Positions 10,401 to 21,740 of a DNA stretch of 64,000 bases are shown piece by piece. A program made the position numbers and the translations under genes. The stretch comes from Chondrus crispus (taxonomy: Eukaryota; Rhodophyta; Florideophyceae; Gigartinales; Gigartinaceae), in assembly GCF_000350225.1 (NCBI RefSeq), contig NW_005179061.1, positions 1 to 64,000 on the forward strand, read 5' to 3'. The notes under the pieces were generated by a model that made no database searches, was not told where the DNA came from, and saw only the letters and a list, made by a program, of their open reading frames with translations. The stretch's first letter is position 1. The number at the start of each line of letters is the position of its first letter.

Positions 10401-10879
10401 CTCCCTCACCCGCTACGCTCCCTACTGCCTGCCATCTCGGCTTCCCGGCACGCACAGCAGCCCGAGGCGTTAGCGATGACGTCCCCACGTCCCCACGTTC
10501 CCACGTCCCCACGTTCCCACGTCCCCACGTTCCCACGTCTCCACGTCCCCACATCCTCACGTTTTTACCCTCCCCCGTAGTACACAGCCCAAAATGTGGC
10601 GTTCCGAAGTCCGCGACAGGAAGCAGCGGGACCAGCGAAATGCGTGGAATCAGGGGAGGCGGAATGCAAATCGATCGTATGCATTTAATTGGTTGGATCT
10701 GTCCCGTATGGCGCGCAGTGACGTCATTTGTCGAGGGGTTTCGGACCCTAGAAACCGGGATCGGGAGCGGAAGACACCCGGAATCTGGAATCGATGAACA
10801 TGCCTCCAGACGTCCGGCTGAAAACACGTTTCACACTTACTGACAAATGCAGACACGCACCGAGGGTCCTTCCAGGCAG
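7452..10879 (+). repeat. array unit 2
   Basis: It has the same module order as unit 1. The Ser/Pro-rich region is shorter (open frame ends at 8925), having lost one internal repeat block. The intron-like segments lie at the corresponding places after GGTAAGT at about 7784. The GCGGAGAGC minisatellite is at about 9270-9357 and the tRNA-like module at 9830-9967. Near its right end it has a CRE-like palindrome (TGACGTCA, about 10720) that is lacking in unit 1. Confidence 0.92.
9830..9967 (+). repeat. tRNA-like module with hairpin, unit 2
   Basis: Same A box (9830-9840), B box (9891-9901) and hairpin (9912-9967) as in unit 1, with no difference that I can see. Confidence 0.6.
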
Positions 10880-13800
10880 AAATCATGCTTGAATCACGAT
10901 CTCACCTGCGCTCATGCGCTCATGCGCTCATGCGCACGTGCGCTCATGCGCTCATGCGCTCATGCGCTCATGCGCTCATGCGCTCATGCGCTCATGCGCA
11001 CGTCAGATCATCCACTCACGGTCTGTCTCTCCTACGATAAATGTCGACTCTCACTTCCACCCTCAGACAAATGCACCTCTGTACATCAACAGAACAAACA
11101 CACGTGATGCACCGGACTGTGCGCCTCCCTTTCCCTTCCCGACATCCACCTTAACCCACCGCACCGACCGCACTGACCGCACAGACACCTCCGACACAAC
11201 CGCTTCAACCTCGGCTTCCATTCTGTTTGGGCCGTGATTCACGAATACGAGTTCTCTCTTTTGAAAGGTAAGTCTCGCACTGGTGTCCCGGCGACCGCAC
11301 CAAAGAACATATGTGAAATGGGCGGCCTCCTTGCCGGCGAGACTTACCGCAACAGCGCTTGAGAGAGATGCTGTTGCTAACGCGAGTCACCGCTTGTTTT
11401 TTCGGCGCTTTTCGTTCTTTCTGTTTGTATTTCTTTCCTATTTACACGACGCACTGGCACTGTTTCTTCTTTTTTTGCCGTGCAGGCAACGGACTGGCAC
11501 CCAGACGTTTTGCTCACGTTCCAGGACGTCCATCTTGGCCTTCCGGGTCAAGCACGCCAGAGGTACGGTTTACACGCAGACATATAGGCAGAAGAAAGAG
11601 CGATCTGAAAATGCGGTTTGGTGTTTCTTCTTTCTCTTCTTCTTTATGCACGCAGGTGAATGTTATATTAAAGAATTGGGTTTAGAATTCACATGTACGG
11701 TACAGTGTAGTAAGAGTCTTTATTGGTAAGAATAGAGGTGTTAAACGTTTCAAACGTTTCGTTCGCACGAAAAGGTTTGCCAGCAAAGGAAGAAGGGTAG
11801 AGTCTGCAAGCGCGGAAAATTGCGAAACACAGAGGCGGAAGCAAAAGGTTACCGAGAATGACACATGATAACAACTGGCTGTTGTGCTGATTGCGTGAAG
11901 AGTGGTGGCTGTCGGCGCGGCATACTTAACCTTTGGGGTGGTACGGACGGGCGAATGGTATCTGCGGTTTTGATACTTGTTTCTTGCCAGTCACACGCCT
12001 CCCGTACCTCGCATTAACCCCGCCCCCGTTTTGGCTCTCGACGGCGCCGTCCCCTTGTGCCGCGCCCGTTCTCCACCAACCCCTTTTGCCTCCTTGACCC
12101 CCTACCTACTGCCGTCGTCTCATGCCAATTGTCCGGCACTCACACCATCGTCGTCTACGGCCCTCTGTTCTCCCTCTTCCGCATGCTCTCTCCCTAATAC
12201 GCCCTCCGTCGCCGCAGCACAGTCCCCTTCCCACCTCTCAGTTACGCTGCCATCGCTTTCGTTGAATACCCCCGCTCTCTACCTAATACACCCTCTGTCG
12301 CCGCAGCACAGTCCCCTTCCGACTTCCCCTTCCGATCTCTCACACCATCGTCGTCTGCGGCCCTCTGTTCTCCCTCTTCCGCATGCTCTCTCCCTAATAC
12401 GACCTCCGTTGCCGCAGCAGAGTCCCCTTCCGATCTCCCCTTCCCACCTCTCTGTGACGCTGTCATCGATTTCATTGAACACCCCCCAATGTCCCCAATG
12501 TCCACGCGCCCCTTCCCCTTCCAACCGCAAGTGGCGAGCAAACATCCTCGAGTGCTTCAATACAGTCCCCATTCCCTCCCATCTCCTCAGTCGACGAGTA
12601 TGCAATGATTTCCAGCGCCCAGCATCCCCAGTTTGTCCCTCAATTCACTCCGTCGGAAGAACATGCTTCGCATATGACCTTTCTCACAAGCCCCACATCA
12701 TGGTCACCGCTCACAATTAAATTGATTCCAATACCCTACAACCTAACCCCCAATTTCTCCAGTTAACGTTCCGCACCGCCCACATCCCGCCCAACCCGCC
12801 CAACCCGTGCTGGAAACCGGATCGGGAGCGCAACACACCCGGAATGTAGAATCGATAAACATACCTCCACCTCCAGAGCGCGGAGAGCGCGGAGAGCGCG
12901 GAGAGCGAGAGCGCGGAGAGCGCGGAGAGCGAGAGCGCGCCCAGCAGCGGCGGAGAGCGCGGAGAGCGCGGAGAGCGCGGAGAGCGAGAGCGCGGAGAGC
13001 GAGGGCGCGGAGAGCGCGGAGAGCGCGGAGAGCGTGGAAAGATTGGAGATGCCAGGGACAGTAGGGATGGCCAGGGACAGTAGGGATGGTGGGAGATTAC
13101 AGAGAATGGGAATTCATGGGAGAGGGCCAAAATGTCGGCAAATCCGGATCTCGAACACCTGACACAGTACCCTTGGTACAGTACATGGCAATCACAGCCA
13201 TGTACTGTACTGTGCGCGTGTGGAGGTGAAGATACCTACTTTTAAAAAAGTAATGTTTAACCAAAGTGCACAATGGTGCGGTGAGCGATGATCGCTCACA
13301 CGCAGAAGCGAGTTTTTTACTTGTTCAATTCACTGTAACATGCAAGCCGCGGACAACCTTCAAATTATAGAAGCAATGTTGATTGCGAGGACAAATGCAT
13401 ACCTTTAAATACCGTTGGTATCCACACTGTGTCGCCGCAGAGTCCGCTGTTTGGGTGAGAGGAGTTCGTGGCAGAGTGGACAACCGGTTACTGGTGGTGC
13501 AGTTGACACTCTGCGCCTGCGAGGCCCTGGGTTCGATTCCCGCCCGGTGCCCAACTTGGTTGCGTGCCCAAGTTGGTTGAGCCACTTGGGCACCCAACCA
13601 AGTTGGCCCGGGCAAAATTCGTAGCTTACCTAGTTACTTAGTTACTTTCTTTTTTTTACTTTCTTCCTACTTTCTTCCTACTTTCTTCCTACTTTCTTCC
13701 TATTTTCTTCCTACTTCTTTCTGCTTTCTTTCTGTTCTCTTTCTGTTCTCTTTCTGCTTTCTTTCTATTGCCTTTTTATTGTATTTGTATTGTATTTGTA

Positions 13801-14533
13801 TTGTTCCTCCTCTCCTCACCAACCTCGTCTTGTCTATTCGTCTCCGTTTCGATCGAGTTCAAACGCGCACGGGTCTTAGCGACAAACACTTTTCTCTCTC
13901 CTCTCGCTAAACATATTCCTTTTACACATTACGCAATCCAAATACTCTAAAACTAAGCCTTTCGCCCTTCCAACGTCTTCCCGCTGCCTCCCCCCCCCCC
14001 CAAATCCATCATCCTGCACACTGCCTCTTGCTCACGAGACCTCCCTCACCCGCTACCTGCCATCTCGGCTTCCCGGCACGCACAGCAGCCCGAGGCGTTA
14101 GCGATGACGTCCCCACACGTCCCCACGTCCCCACGTTCCCACGTCCCCACGTTCCCACGTCCCCACGTTCCCACGTCCCCACGTTCCCACGTCTCCACGT
14201 CCCCACATCCTCACGTTTTTACCCTCCCCCGTAGTACACAGCCCAAAATGTGGCGTTCCGAAGTCCGCGACAGGAAGCAGCGGGACCAGCGAAATGCGTG
14301 GAATCAGGGGAGGCGGAATGCAAATCGATCGTATGCATTTAATTGGTTGGATCTGTCCCGTATGGCGCGCAGTGACGTCATTTGTCGAGGGGTTTCGGAC
14401 CCTAGAAACCGGGATCGGGAGCGGAAGACACCCGGAATCTGGAATCGATGAACATGCCTCCAGACGTCCGGCTGAAAACACGTTTCACACTTACTGACAA
14501 ATGCAGACACGCACCGAGGGTCCTTCCAGGCAG
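10880..14533 (+). repeat. array unit 3
   Basis: This unit has an expanded (GCTCATGCG)n tract of about ten copies with one CAC interruption. The Ser/Pro-rich frame runs to 12720. The GCGGAGAGC minisatellite is rearranged (about 12876-13035), and the block downstream of it is shortened so that the sequence resumes near 13141. The tRNA-like module with hairpin is at 13469-13606. Confidence 0.92.
13469..13606 (+). repeat. tRNA-like module with hairpin, unit 3
   Basis: Same arrangement as in unit 1, with one base change between the boxes (GGTTACTGG instead of GGTTGCTGG), shared with unit 5. The hairpin is 13551-13606. Confidence 0.6.
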
Positions 14534-16913
14534 AAATCATGCTTGAATCACGATCTCGCCTGCGCTCATGCGCTCATGCGCTCATGCGCTCATGCGCTCA
14601 TGCGCTCATGCGCTCATGCGCTCATGCGCACGTCAGATCATCCACTCACTGTCTGTCTCTCCTACGATAAATGTCGACTCTCAGACAAATGCACCTCTGT
14701 ACATCAACAGAACAAACACACGTGATGCACCGGACTGTGCGCCTCCCTTTCCCTTCCCGACATCCACCTTAACCCACCGCACCGACCGCACTGACCGCAC
14801 AGACACCTCCGACACAACCGCTTCAACCTCGGCTTCCATTCTGTTTGGGCCGTGGTTCACGAATACGAGTCCTCTCTTTTGAAAGGTAAGTCTCGCACTG
14901 GTGTCCCGGCGACCGCACCAAAGAGCATATGTGAAATGGGCGGCCTCCTTGCCTGCGAGACTTACCGCAACAGCGCTTGAGAGAGATGCTGTTGCTAACG
15001 CGAGTCACCGCTTGTTTTTTCGGCGCTTTTCGTTCTTTCTGTTTGTATTTCTTTCCTATTTACACGACGCACTGGCACTGTTTCTTCTTTTTTTGCCGTG
15101 CAGGCAACGGACTGGCACCCAGACGTTTTGCTCACGTTCCAGGACGTCCATCTTGGCCTTCCGGGTCAAGCACGCCAGAGGTACGGTTTACACGCAGACA
15201 TATAGGCAGAAGAAAGAGCGATCTGAAAATGCGGTTTGGTGTTTCTTCTTTCTCTTCTTCTTTATGCACGCAGGTGAATGTTATATTAAAGAATTGGGTT
15301 TAGAATTCACATGTACGGTACAGTGTAGTAAGAGTCTTTATTGGTAAGAATAGAGGTGTTAAACGTTTCAAACGTTTCGTTCGCACGAAAAGGTTTGCCA
15401 GCAAAGGAAGAAGGGTAGAGTCTGCAAGCGCGGAAAATTGCGAAACACAGAGGCGGAAGCAAAAGGTTACCGAGAATGACACACGATAACAACTGGCTGT
15501 TGTGCTGATTGCGTGAAGAGTGGCGGCTGTCGGCGCGGCATACTTAACCTTTGGGGTGGTACGGACGGGCGAATGGTATCTGCGGTTTTGATACTTGTTT
15601 CTTGCCAGTCACACGCCTCCCGTACCTCGCATTAACCCCGCCCCCGTTTTGGCTCTCGACGGCGCCGTCCCCTTGTGCCGCGCCCGTTCTCCACCAACCC
15701 CTTTTGCCTCCTTGACCCCCTACCTACTGCCGTCGTCTCATGCCAATTGTCCGGCACTCACACCATCGTCGTCTACGGCCCTCTGTTCTCCCTCTTCCGC
15801 ATGCTCTCCCTAATACGCCCTCCGTCGCCGCAGCACAGTCCCCTTCCCACCTCTCAGTTACGCTGCCATCGCTTTCGTTGAATACCCCCGCTCTCTACCT
15901 AATACACCCTCTGTCGCCGCAGCACAGTCCCCTTCCGACTTCCCCTTCCGATCTCTCACACCATCGTCGTCTGCGGCCCTCTGTTCTCCCTCTTCCGCAT
16001 GCTCTCTCCCTAATACGACCTCCGTTGCCGCAGCAGAGTCCCCTTCCGATCTCCCCTTCCCACCTCTCTGTGACGCTGTCATCGATTTCATTGAACACCC
16101 CCCAATGTCCCCAATGTCCACGCGCCCCTTCCCCTTCCAACCGCAAGTGGCGAGCAAACATCCTCGAGTGCTTCAATACAGTCCCCATTCCCTCCCATCT
16201 CCTCAGTCGACGAGTATGCAATGATTTCCAGCGCCCAGCATCCCCAGTTTGTCCCTCAATTCACTCCGTCGGAAGAACATGCTTCGCATATGACCTTTCT
16301 CACAAGCCCCACATCATGGTCACCGCTCACAATTAAATTGATTCCAATACCCTTCAACCTAACCCCCAATTTCTCCAGTTAACGTTCCGCACCGCCCACA
16401 TCCCGCCCAACCCGCCCAACTCGTGCTGGAAACCGGATCGGGAGCGCAACACACCCGGAATGTAGAATCGATAAACATACCTCCACCTCCAGACTCCCGG
16501 CCGAAACACCTTTCACACTTAAAAAATGCAGACACGCACCGGCGCACCGAGGCTCCTCTCCCAGCAGCGGCGGAGAGCGCGGAGAGCGCGGAGAGCGCGG
16601 AGAGCGAGAGCGCGGAGAGCGCGGAGAGCGAGAGCGCGGAGAGCGCGGAGAGCGAGAGCGCGGAGAGCGCGGAGAGCGTGGAAAGATTGGAGATGCCAGG
16701 GACAGTAGGGATGGTGGGAGATTACAGAGAATGGGAATTCATGGGAGAGGGCCAAAATGTCGGCAAAAATATGTCGTAAGTGCACGTACCCAGGGGGCGT
16801 GTTCTCGACGTGGACACGTTTCACATCCGGATCTCGAACACCTGACACAGTACCCTTGGTACAGTACATGGCAATCACAGCCATGTACTGTACTGTGCGC
16901 GTGTGGAGGTGAA

Positions 16914-17066
16914 TGTCATGAGAGCCATACGTGCACACGTAGCACACGCACGACAGCGCAATTAGATCATCTTTATTCACCGCCGTCTCACTGATCCCTC
17001 CCATTCCCTTATAAGGTAGAGACACGATAGGCATCAGTAAACGGAAGGTATCGATCTTGCACCACA
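16914..17066 (+). repeat. Copia-2 copy A 5' LTR
   Basis: Begins TGTCATGAGAGCC and ends CACCACA, 153 bp, with a TTATAAGG box at about 17009. It is identical by eye to the 3' LTR and to both LTRs of copy B. Confidence 0.93.
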
Positions 17067-17079
17067 GGTTATGGACCCG
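17067..17079 (+). other. Copia-2 primer-binding site of half-tRNA type
   Basis: GGTTATGGACCCG directly follows the LTR. It closely matches the complement of the anticodon arm of eukaryotic initiator tRNA-Met, the primer used by Drosophila copia and yeast Ty5 as a cleaved half tRNA. The ATG of the gag-pol frame (17071) lies inside the site. The same arrangement occurs at 32306 in copy B. Confidence 0.6.
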
Positions 17080-20000
17080 AAAATCGCCCCACTGCAAGAC
17101 GATCAAAGGCACCTCGAATACCGCCCCGGACCAGGTCAAGACGACAACACCACGGCACCCACCAGCCCCGTCGCCCCCGTACTAAGTCCGCGCACGCGCG
17201 TAGAGGCCCTTGTAAGCGCTCCGGCCACCGTCGTAGAGCCCGAAGAAACCGCTCCGACCACCGCCGTAGAGCCCGAAGAAACCGCTCCGGACACCACCGT
17301 AGAGCAGGAAACCACAGCTCCGCAACACCGCGTCGAGCCCACCCCGATCGCCAAGTCTTCAACGCAAGAAATGGAACCCATAACTCCGTCGATCGACACA
17401 AAAATGCTTGGTCACCTCCCCGCTCTCCTCAGCGACGGGACCAATTACGGCATATGGAAACAAACATTGCAAGACATCGCGATCATCAACAATGTCGAGG
17501 CAGCCCTTGATGCACCACCGCCGCCCATCACAAGCGAGCAGCATCACATCTACAGGAGAAAATGCGCATTCTTGCGCATGACCATAATGACAAGCCTGCC
17601 ATCCGATCTAGCAAGTACGATAGACCTAGAGTCCACCGTCACACCGCAACAACTGGTTGCCGAAATCACGGCCCACTTCACGGACTCCACCCCGACTACG
17701 CACCTCATCCTAAAACAAGAAGCCCAGCGAACCAAGCTGACGGCAGGGGGAGACATCGAAGACTACATCGCAAAACACAGGAAAATCCGGATGAAAATGA
17801 GAATGGCCCGATACCCCAGCATCCAGCAAGATGAAGCAGTCACCATTGAATTCATAATCAACGGCCTCAGCTCGCACCCGTCACTCCGCCACCTTGCGGA
17901 CATGTGGATCGCAAACAACACAGTCCCCACCAACATCAATAATCTCGCACAACGCCTGAAGGCAGTACAAGTGCGAGACGAAGAAAAGAAGGCCAACCGC
18001 GACCAAGAACCACAAGGCATGCCCCACCCGACGCCATGGGTACCAGAGATCAACACCCCGCCCCCGCCACCCCGCTCACGCGGCAGAAGGCCAGGAAGAG
18101 GCGCCCCGTACCAACTACGGCAAGCCCAATGGCGCACCGATCCGCCCCGCCAAAATCCTCTGCCTCACCAAGGCACGGCGACCCCAATGCCCCGCAGTAA
18201 GAAATGGACCACCCCCATTAACCACAAGCGGCCTCCCGCGCGCAGCACCCATCCGCAGCGCCAGACCACCACAGGACAACTCGCCAACGCCGACGACGAG
18301 TATGACGACAGCACTGTATACCAGGCCCTCGAGGAGGAAGAACCTGAATGTAAGCATTATGCTCTCGACTCAGGAGCCCACCCGTCTCATGTCAGAAAAC
18401 CAACACGCCACATGAGGCCACTACACCGAATAATACGCACTAACACGGCCACCAACACAACCCCTCCCGCCACACATAAGGGGATGCTCCACATCCCGAC
18501 CGGCACGAATAGACAGATACGGATCCCTGCCATTGCCAACCCCGCACTGCGCGCCAACTTGCTCTCCGTACACGACATTGCAGTGCAATGGGGAGAAGTC
18601 AGATTCACACCCACACAAGCACTCATCCTAGATACGAGCATAAGCCCACCGCAGACTGTAGCCAAAGCAAAATTCTCCAAGGGAATGTACTACCTGCAAG
18701 TACCCAAGGAGAAAGGAAATATTATGGCAGCAAGGACCGCCCCCGCAAGAAAAATTACGCCCACGAAAGCACCGAAAGCCCAAAAAAATAGGACGACGGC
18801 CAAACCTACACCAAGCAGCATACCAACACTCGGACAAGTGGCGCCGACAGTAAAAAGAATACCTCTGCATGTAGCGCACAACCCCGCGCCACCGCCGTAC
18901 ACTCCGGCACACCCCGCAGTCGAACGGGACTTCCACCATTACCATGTGATATTCAATCACATACGCCCCGCCACGCTTCAAAAAATGGCAAAGCTCGGCC
19001 TGTTGCCCAACCTCCCACCCACATTGAGACAAAGACCCCCACGCATGACCTGCTCAAGCTGCGCAGCCGCGAAACAACAACCGGCCCCGCACTACCCAAC
19101 CACACACAGATACCCAGTAGGAGCAGCGTTCAGCAGTGACATATGCGGACCGTTCAACCCGCCCTCACGCCAAGGAAACAAGTACATACTCACGATAATT
19201 GACACGAAATCAAGATACCTCATTGTCGACTTCTTGGAATCACGAGCTGAGACACCGCACCGACTGAACAAAATACTTACAGCACTCAAACAAAGGAATG
19301 GATGCAAGCCCAAGCTGTTACACACGGACAACGCTAAAGAATATATATCCAAATATGCGACCAGAATGTATCGCTCACAAAATGTCATGCACAGCACTAC
19401 AGTGCCGCACACACCCCAACAGAACGGCATAGCAGAGAGGATCAACGGAACCCTGATGAATTCTGCAAGAGCAGCGCTGCACCACAGTGGTCTCCCCAAA
19501 ACTCACTGGGAAGACGCCGTCAGAGACGCAGCATTCAAGTATAATAACATACTACACCACTCCACCAACTCTCTGCCATTCACAACGTGGACCAACACCA
19601 CCCCCAGAGTCCCCCAATTTCTCCTATTCGGGCAACTAGGGACAATCCCGGAACTGGCCAACAGGAAACAAATATCCAAACTCGCCCCAAGAGCCACCCC
19701 CGCCAGATACTTACATGGGATAGATGAGCACCACATCATGGTACTCGAAACAAAAACCAACAAGCCTCGAAGAATGCGCTGTGTCAACTTCCAACCCTAC
19801 CACAGAGCAAATGACCCCGCAGCGTCATGCACACACGCGAGGAAGGCGTTTACTCCACACCGCACACCCACACGAGTGACACGCACAACACCAGCCCCTG
19901 CCAGCACAACCCAAGCCAAAAAATATCCCGACGCAGCAGAGTGGGAAAAGGCACACACCGAGGAATTGGAAAACCTAGACAAAATGAACGTCGTACAATG

Positions 20001-21543
20001 GACACCAGATGCCAACCTCCCCAAAAAAGTAAAACTCATACCTCTAAAAATGGGATACCGATACAAGAGAAACAGCGCAGGAGAAATAGCATCGAGAAAA
20101 GCGCGATGCTCAGCACGCGGAGACAAGATGGTGCCACACAAGCACTTTGACCCTGCCAAAACGACAACTTATATGGCGGATAAAACAACTGTAAGGACAC
20201 TGTTCGGCATAGCAGCAACACACCGCATGCACATAGAGCACATCGATATCAAGTCAGCATATCTACATGAGAAATTCGCACACAACGGCAGCGAACAAGT
20301 GTACGTGAAACAACCACCCCGTTTCAACGGCACATACAAGCACCCATGCCAAGGAGGCAAGTTGAACATGAACATATATGGGACGCCCTCTGCAGGACAC
20401 ACCTACCTGACAGCAGTATTCGCCCTACTACGCAAAAGCAAGTTCCAACAAAGCGAAGCTGACCTCTGCCTTTGGTCAAAAAAAACTGGAAAGAACCTCA
20501 TCATGGCCGCAGTAAGCATGGATGATTTTACTGTCGTCGCGTCAAAAGCCGAGCTCAAGGAGGAGTTCGCAAAAGCATTAGCCAAAGCGTACAACATCAA
20601 GCGCCTAGGAGAGCACAAAACATTCCTAGGATGGACTGTACAGCGAAGCACAAATGGAGACATCCATGTCTCCCAGCCTAATGCAATCAACTACATAGTT
20701 GAACAAGCAGACATGGCGCAGTGCAACGGCAAGGAAACTCCGTACTGCGACGGAGTAATGCTTCACAAACCAACGGACACCGATGAGATCCAAATGGAAA
20801 CCCTCAAAAAATACCAACAACTAATTGGGGACCTCCGATATGTCGCCGACTCCACCCGGCCTGACATATATTTCCTGACAAACCGACTCGCCGTCGCGGC
20901 CAACAAGCCGACACAGAGGCATTGGAGCGCGTTAATGCGACTGATTCGGTACCTAAAACGTACCCCCACGACAGGCCTCATCTTCCGAGCTGGCAAGTCC
21001 ACCAGCAAAGAGTCGACACAGGACCTTCTCATCTCCTATGCAGACGCGGACTTCGCAGCGGACATAATGGACAGAAAGTCCATCTCAGGGACCCTACACA
21101 CCTACAATGGAACACCGATTTGTTGGGGATCCCTCAAGCAAAACATCACTGCTCTGTCCACCTGCGAGGCTGAGTACATAGCGGCAACAGCAGCCGCTCA
21201 ACAAACAACATGGATCCGACGCATGCTCAAGGACATCCACATGCTGTCGACCAAGCCAACACCCCTGAGGATTGACAATCAGTCAGCAATCCACGTTGCG
21301 AACAGCACAGGACCGACAAAGCGGCGAAAATTCATAGACTTGCGTCACCACTATCTGACGCACCAGTCACAAAAGGGAACAATCACCCTCGCCCATGTCC
21401 CCACCGACGAGCAACTGGCGGACATCCTCACAAAACCCCTCCGGCGCCAAGCATACACGCGCCTCCTACCCAAGCTGCAACTCACAACCCAGCAGACTGC
21501 AGACGCCAAGACTGCTGCGCCGTCGACAGGGGGAGTGTCATGA
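17071..21543 (+). CDS. Copia-2 copy A gag-pol polyprotein (1490 aa)
   Basis: A single frame begins four bases after the 5' LTR and ends inside an LTR-like sequence. An N-terminal Pro/Thr/Glu-rich stretch is followed by a Copia-type gag domain (about residues 110-310), a protease site (DSGAH, about 18367), a zinc region (CSSCAAAK), an integrase core (SDICGP, HTDNAKEY, ERINGT; about 19130-19450), reverse transcriptase (active box SMDDF, about 20515-20530) and RNase H (SYADADFA to CEAEYIA, about 21034-21200). The frame looks whole. Confidence 0.95.
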   Translation: MDPKIAPLQDDQRHLEYRPGPGQDDNTTAPTSPVAPVLSPRTRVEALVSAPATVVEPEETAPTTAVEPEETAPDTTVEQETTAPQHRVEPTPIAKSSTQEMEPITPSIDTKMLGHLPALLSDGTNYGIWKQTLQDIAIINNVEAALDAPPPPITSEQHHIYRRKCAFLRMTIMTSLPSDLASTIDLESTVTPQQLVAEITAHFTDSTPTTHLILKQEAQRTKLTAGGDIEDYIAKHRKIRMKMRMARYPSIQQDEAVTIEFIINGLSSHPSLRHLADMWIANNTVPTNINNLAQRLKAVQVRDEEKKANRDQEPQGMPHPTPWVPEINTPPPPPRSRGRRPGRGAPYQLRQAQWRTDPPRQNPLPHQGTATPMPRSKKWTTPINHKRPPARSTHPQRQTTTGQLANADDEYDDSTVYQALEEEEPECKHYALDSGAHPSHVRKPTRHMRPLHRIIRTNTATNTTPPATHKGMLHIPTGTNRQIRIPAIANPALRANLLSVHDIAVQWGEVRFTPTQALILDTSISPPQTVAKAKFSKGMYYLQVPKEKGNIMAARTAPARKITPTKAPKAQKNRTTAKPTPSSIPTLGQVAPTVKRIPLHVAHNPAPPPYTPAHPAVERDFHHYHVIFNHIRPATLQKMAKLGLLPNLPPTLRQRPPRMTCSSCAAAKQQPAPHYPTTHRYPVGAAFSSDICGPFNPPSRQGNKYILTIIDTKSRYLIVDFLESRAETPHRLNKILTALKQRNGCKPKLLHTDNAKEYISKYATRMYRSQNVMHSTTVPHTPQQNGIAERINGTLMNSARAALHHSGLPKTHWEDAVRDAAFKYNNILHHSTNSLPFTTWTNTTPRVPQFLLFGQLGTIPELANRKQISKLAPRATPARYLHGIDEHHIMVLETKTNKPRRMRCVNFQPYHRANDPAASCTHARKAFTPHRTPTRVTRTTPAPASTTQAKKYPDAAEWEKAHTEELENLDKMNVVQWTPDANLPKKVKLIPLKMGYRYKRNSAGEIASRKARCSARGDKMVPHKHFDPAKTTTYMADKTTVRTLFGIAATHRMHIEHIDIKSAYLHEKFAHNGSEQVYVKQPPRFNGTYKHPCQGGKLNMNIYGTPSAGHTYLTAVFALLRKSKFQQSEADLCLWSKKTGKNLIMAAVSMDDFTVVASKAELKEEFAKALAKAYNIKRLGEHKTFLGWTVQRSTNGDIHVSQPNAINYIVEQADMAQCNGKETPYCDGVMLHKPTDTDEIQMETLKKYQQLIGDLRYVADSTRPDIYFLTNRLAVAANKPTQRHWSALMRLIRYLKRTPTTGLIFRAGKSTSKESTQDLLISYADADFAADIMDRKSISGTLHTYNGTPICWGSLKQNITALSTCEAEYIAATAAAQQTTWIRRMLKDIHMLSTKPTPLRIDNQSAIHVANSTGPTKRRKFIDLRHHYLTHQSQKGTITLAHVPTDEQLADILTKPLRRQAYTRLLPKLQLTTQQTADAKTAAPSTGGVS

Positions 21544-21740
21544 GAGCCATACAAACAAGTGCCGACGCCGCACCAGCATGCCGCCGCTGTCATGAGAGCC
21601 ATACGTGCACACGTAGCACACGCACGACAGCGCAATTAGATCATCTTTATTCACCGCCGTCTCACTGATCCCTCCCATTCCCTTATAAGGTAGAGACACG
21701 ATAGGCATCAGTAAACGGAAGGTATCGATCTTGCACCACA
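21536..21740 (+). repeat. Copia-2 copy A 3' LTR with duplicated start
   Basis: The 153 bp matching the 5' LTR are 21588-21740. The LTR's first 17 bases also occur 52 bp earlier (21536-21552), directly after the polypurine stretch GGGGGAG, which is where a 3' LTR should begin. The 3' LTR may therefore be 205 bp, with a 52-bp extension absent from the 5' LTR. Confidence 0.8.

Larger units (their letters stand above)
16914..21740 (+). mobile_element. Copia-2 copy A, whole-looking LTR element inside unit 4
   Basis: A Ty1/copia element with a 153-bp LTR at each end (16914-17066 and 21588-21740), identical by eye, and one long gag-pol frame. It looks whole and recent. The left flank is array sequence (GTGTGGAGGTGAA). 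The right flank is array sequence from about 394 bp further on in the unit, so no target duplication is visible and the right junction was rearranged after or during insertion. The left flank is identical to that of copy B. Confidence 0.95.

Noticed and set aside
10905-11000. CRISPR-like array
   Set aside because: The (GCTCATGCG)n tract is a simple 9-bp tandem repeat without unique spacers, in a eukaryotic context.
17069-21635. Minus-strand open frames inside Copia-2
   Set aside because: They are shadows of the gag-pol frame and show no domain of their own.
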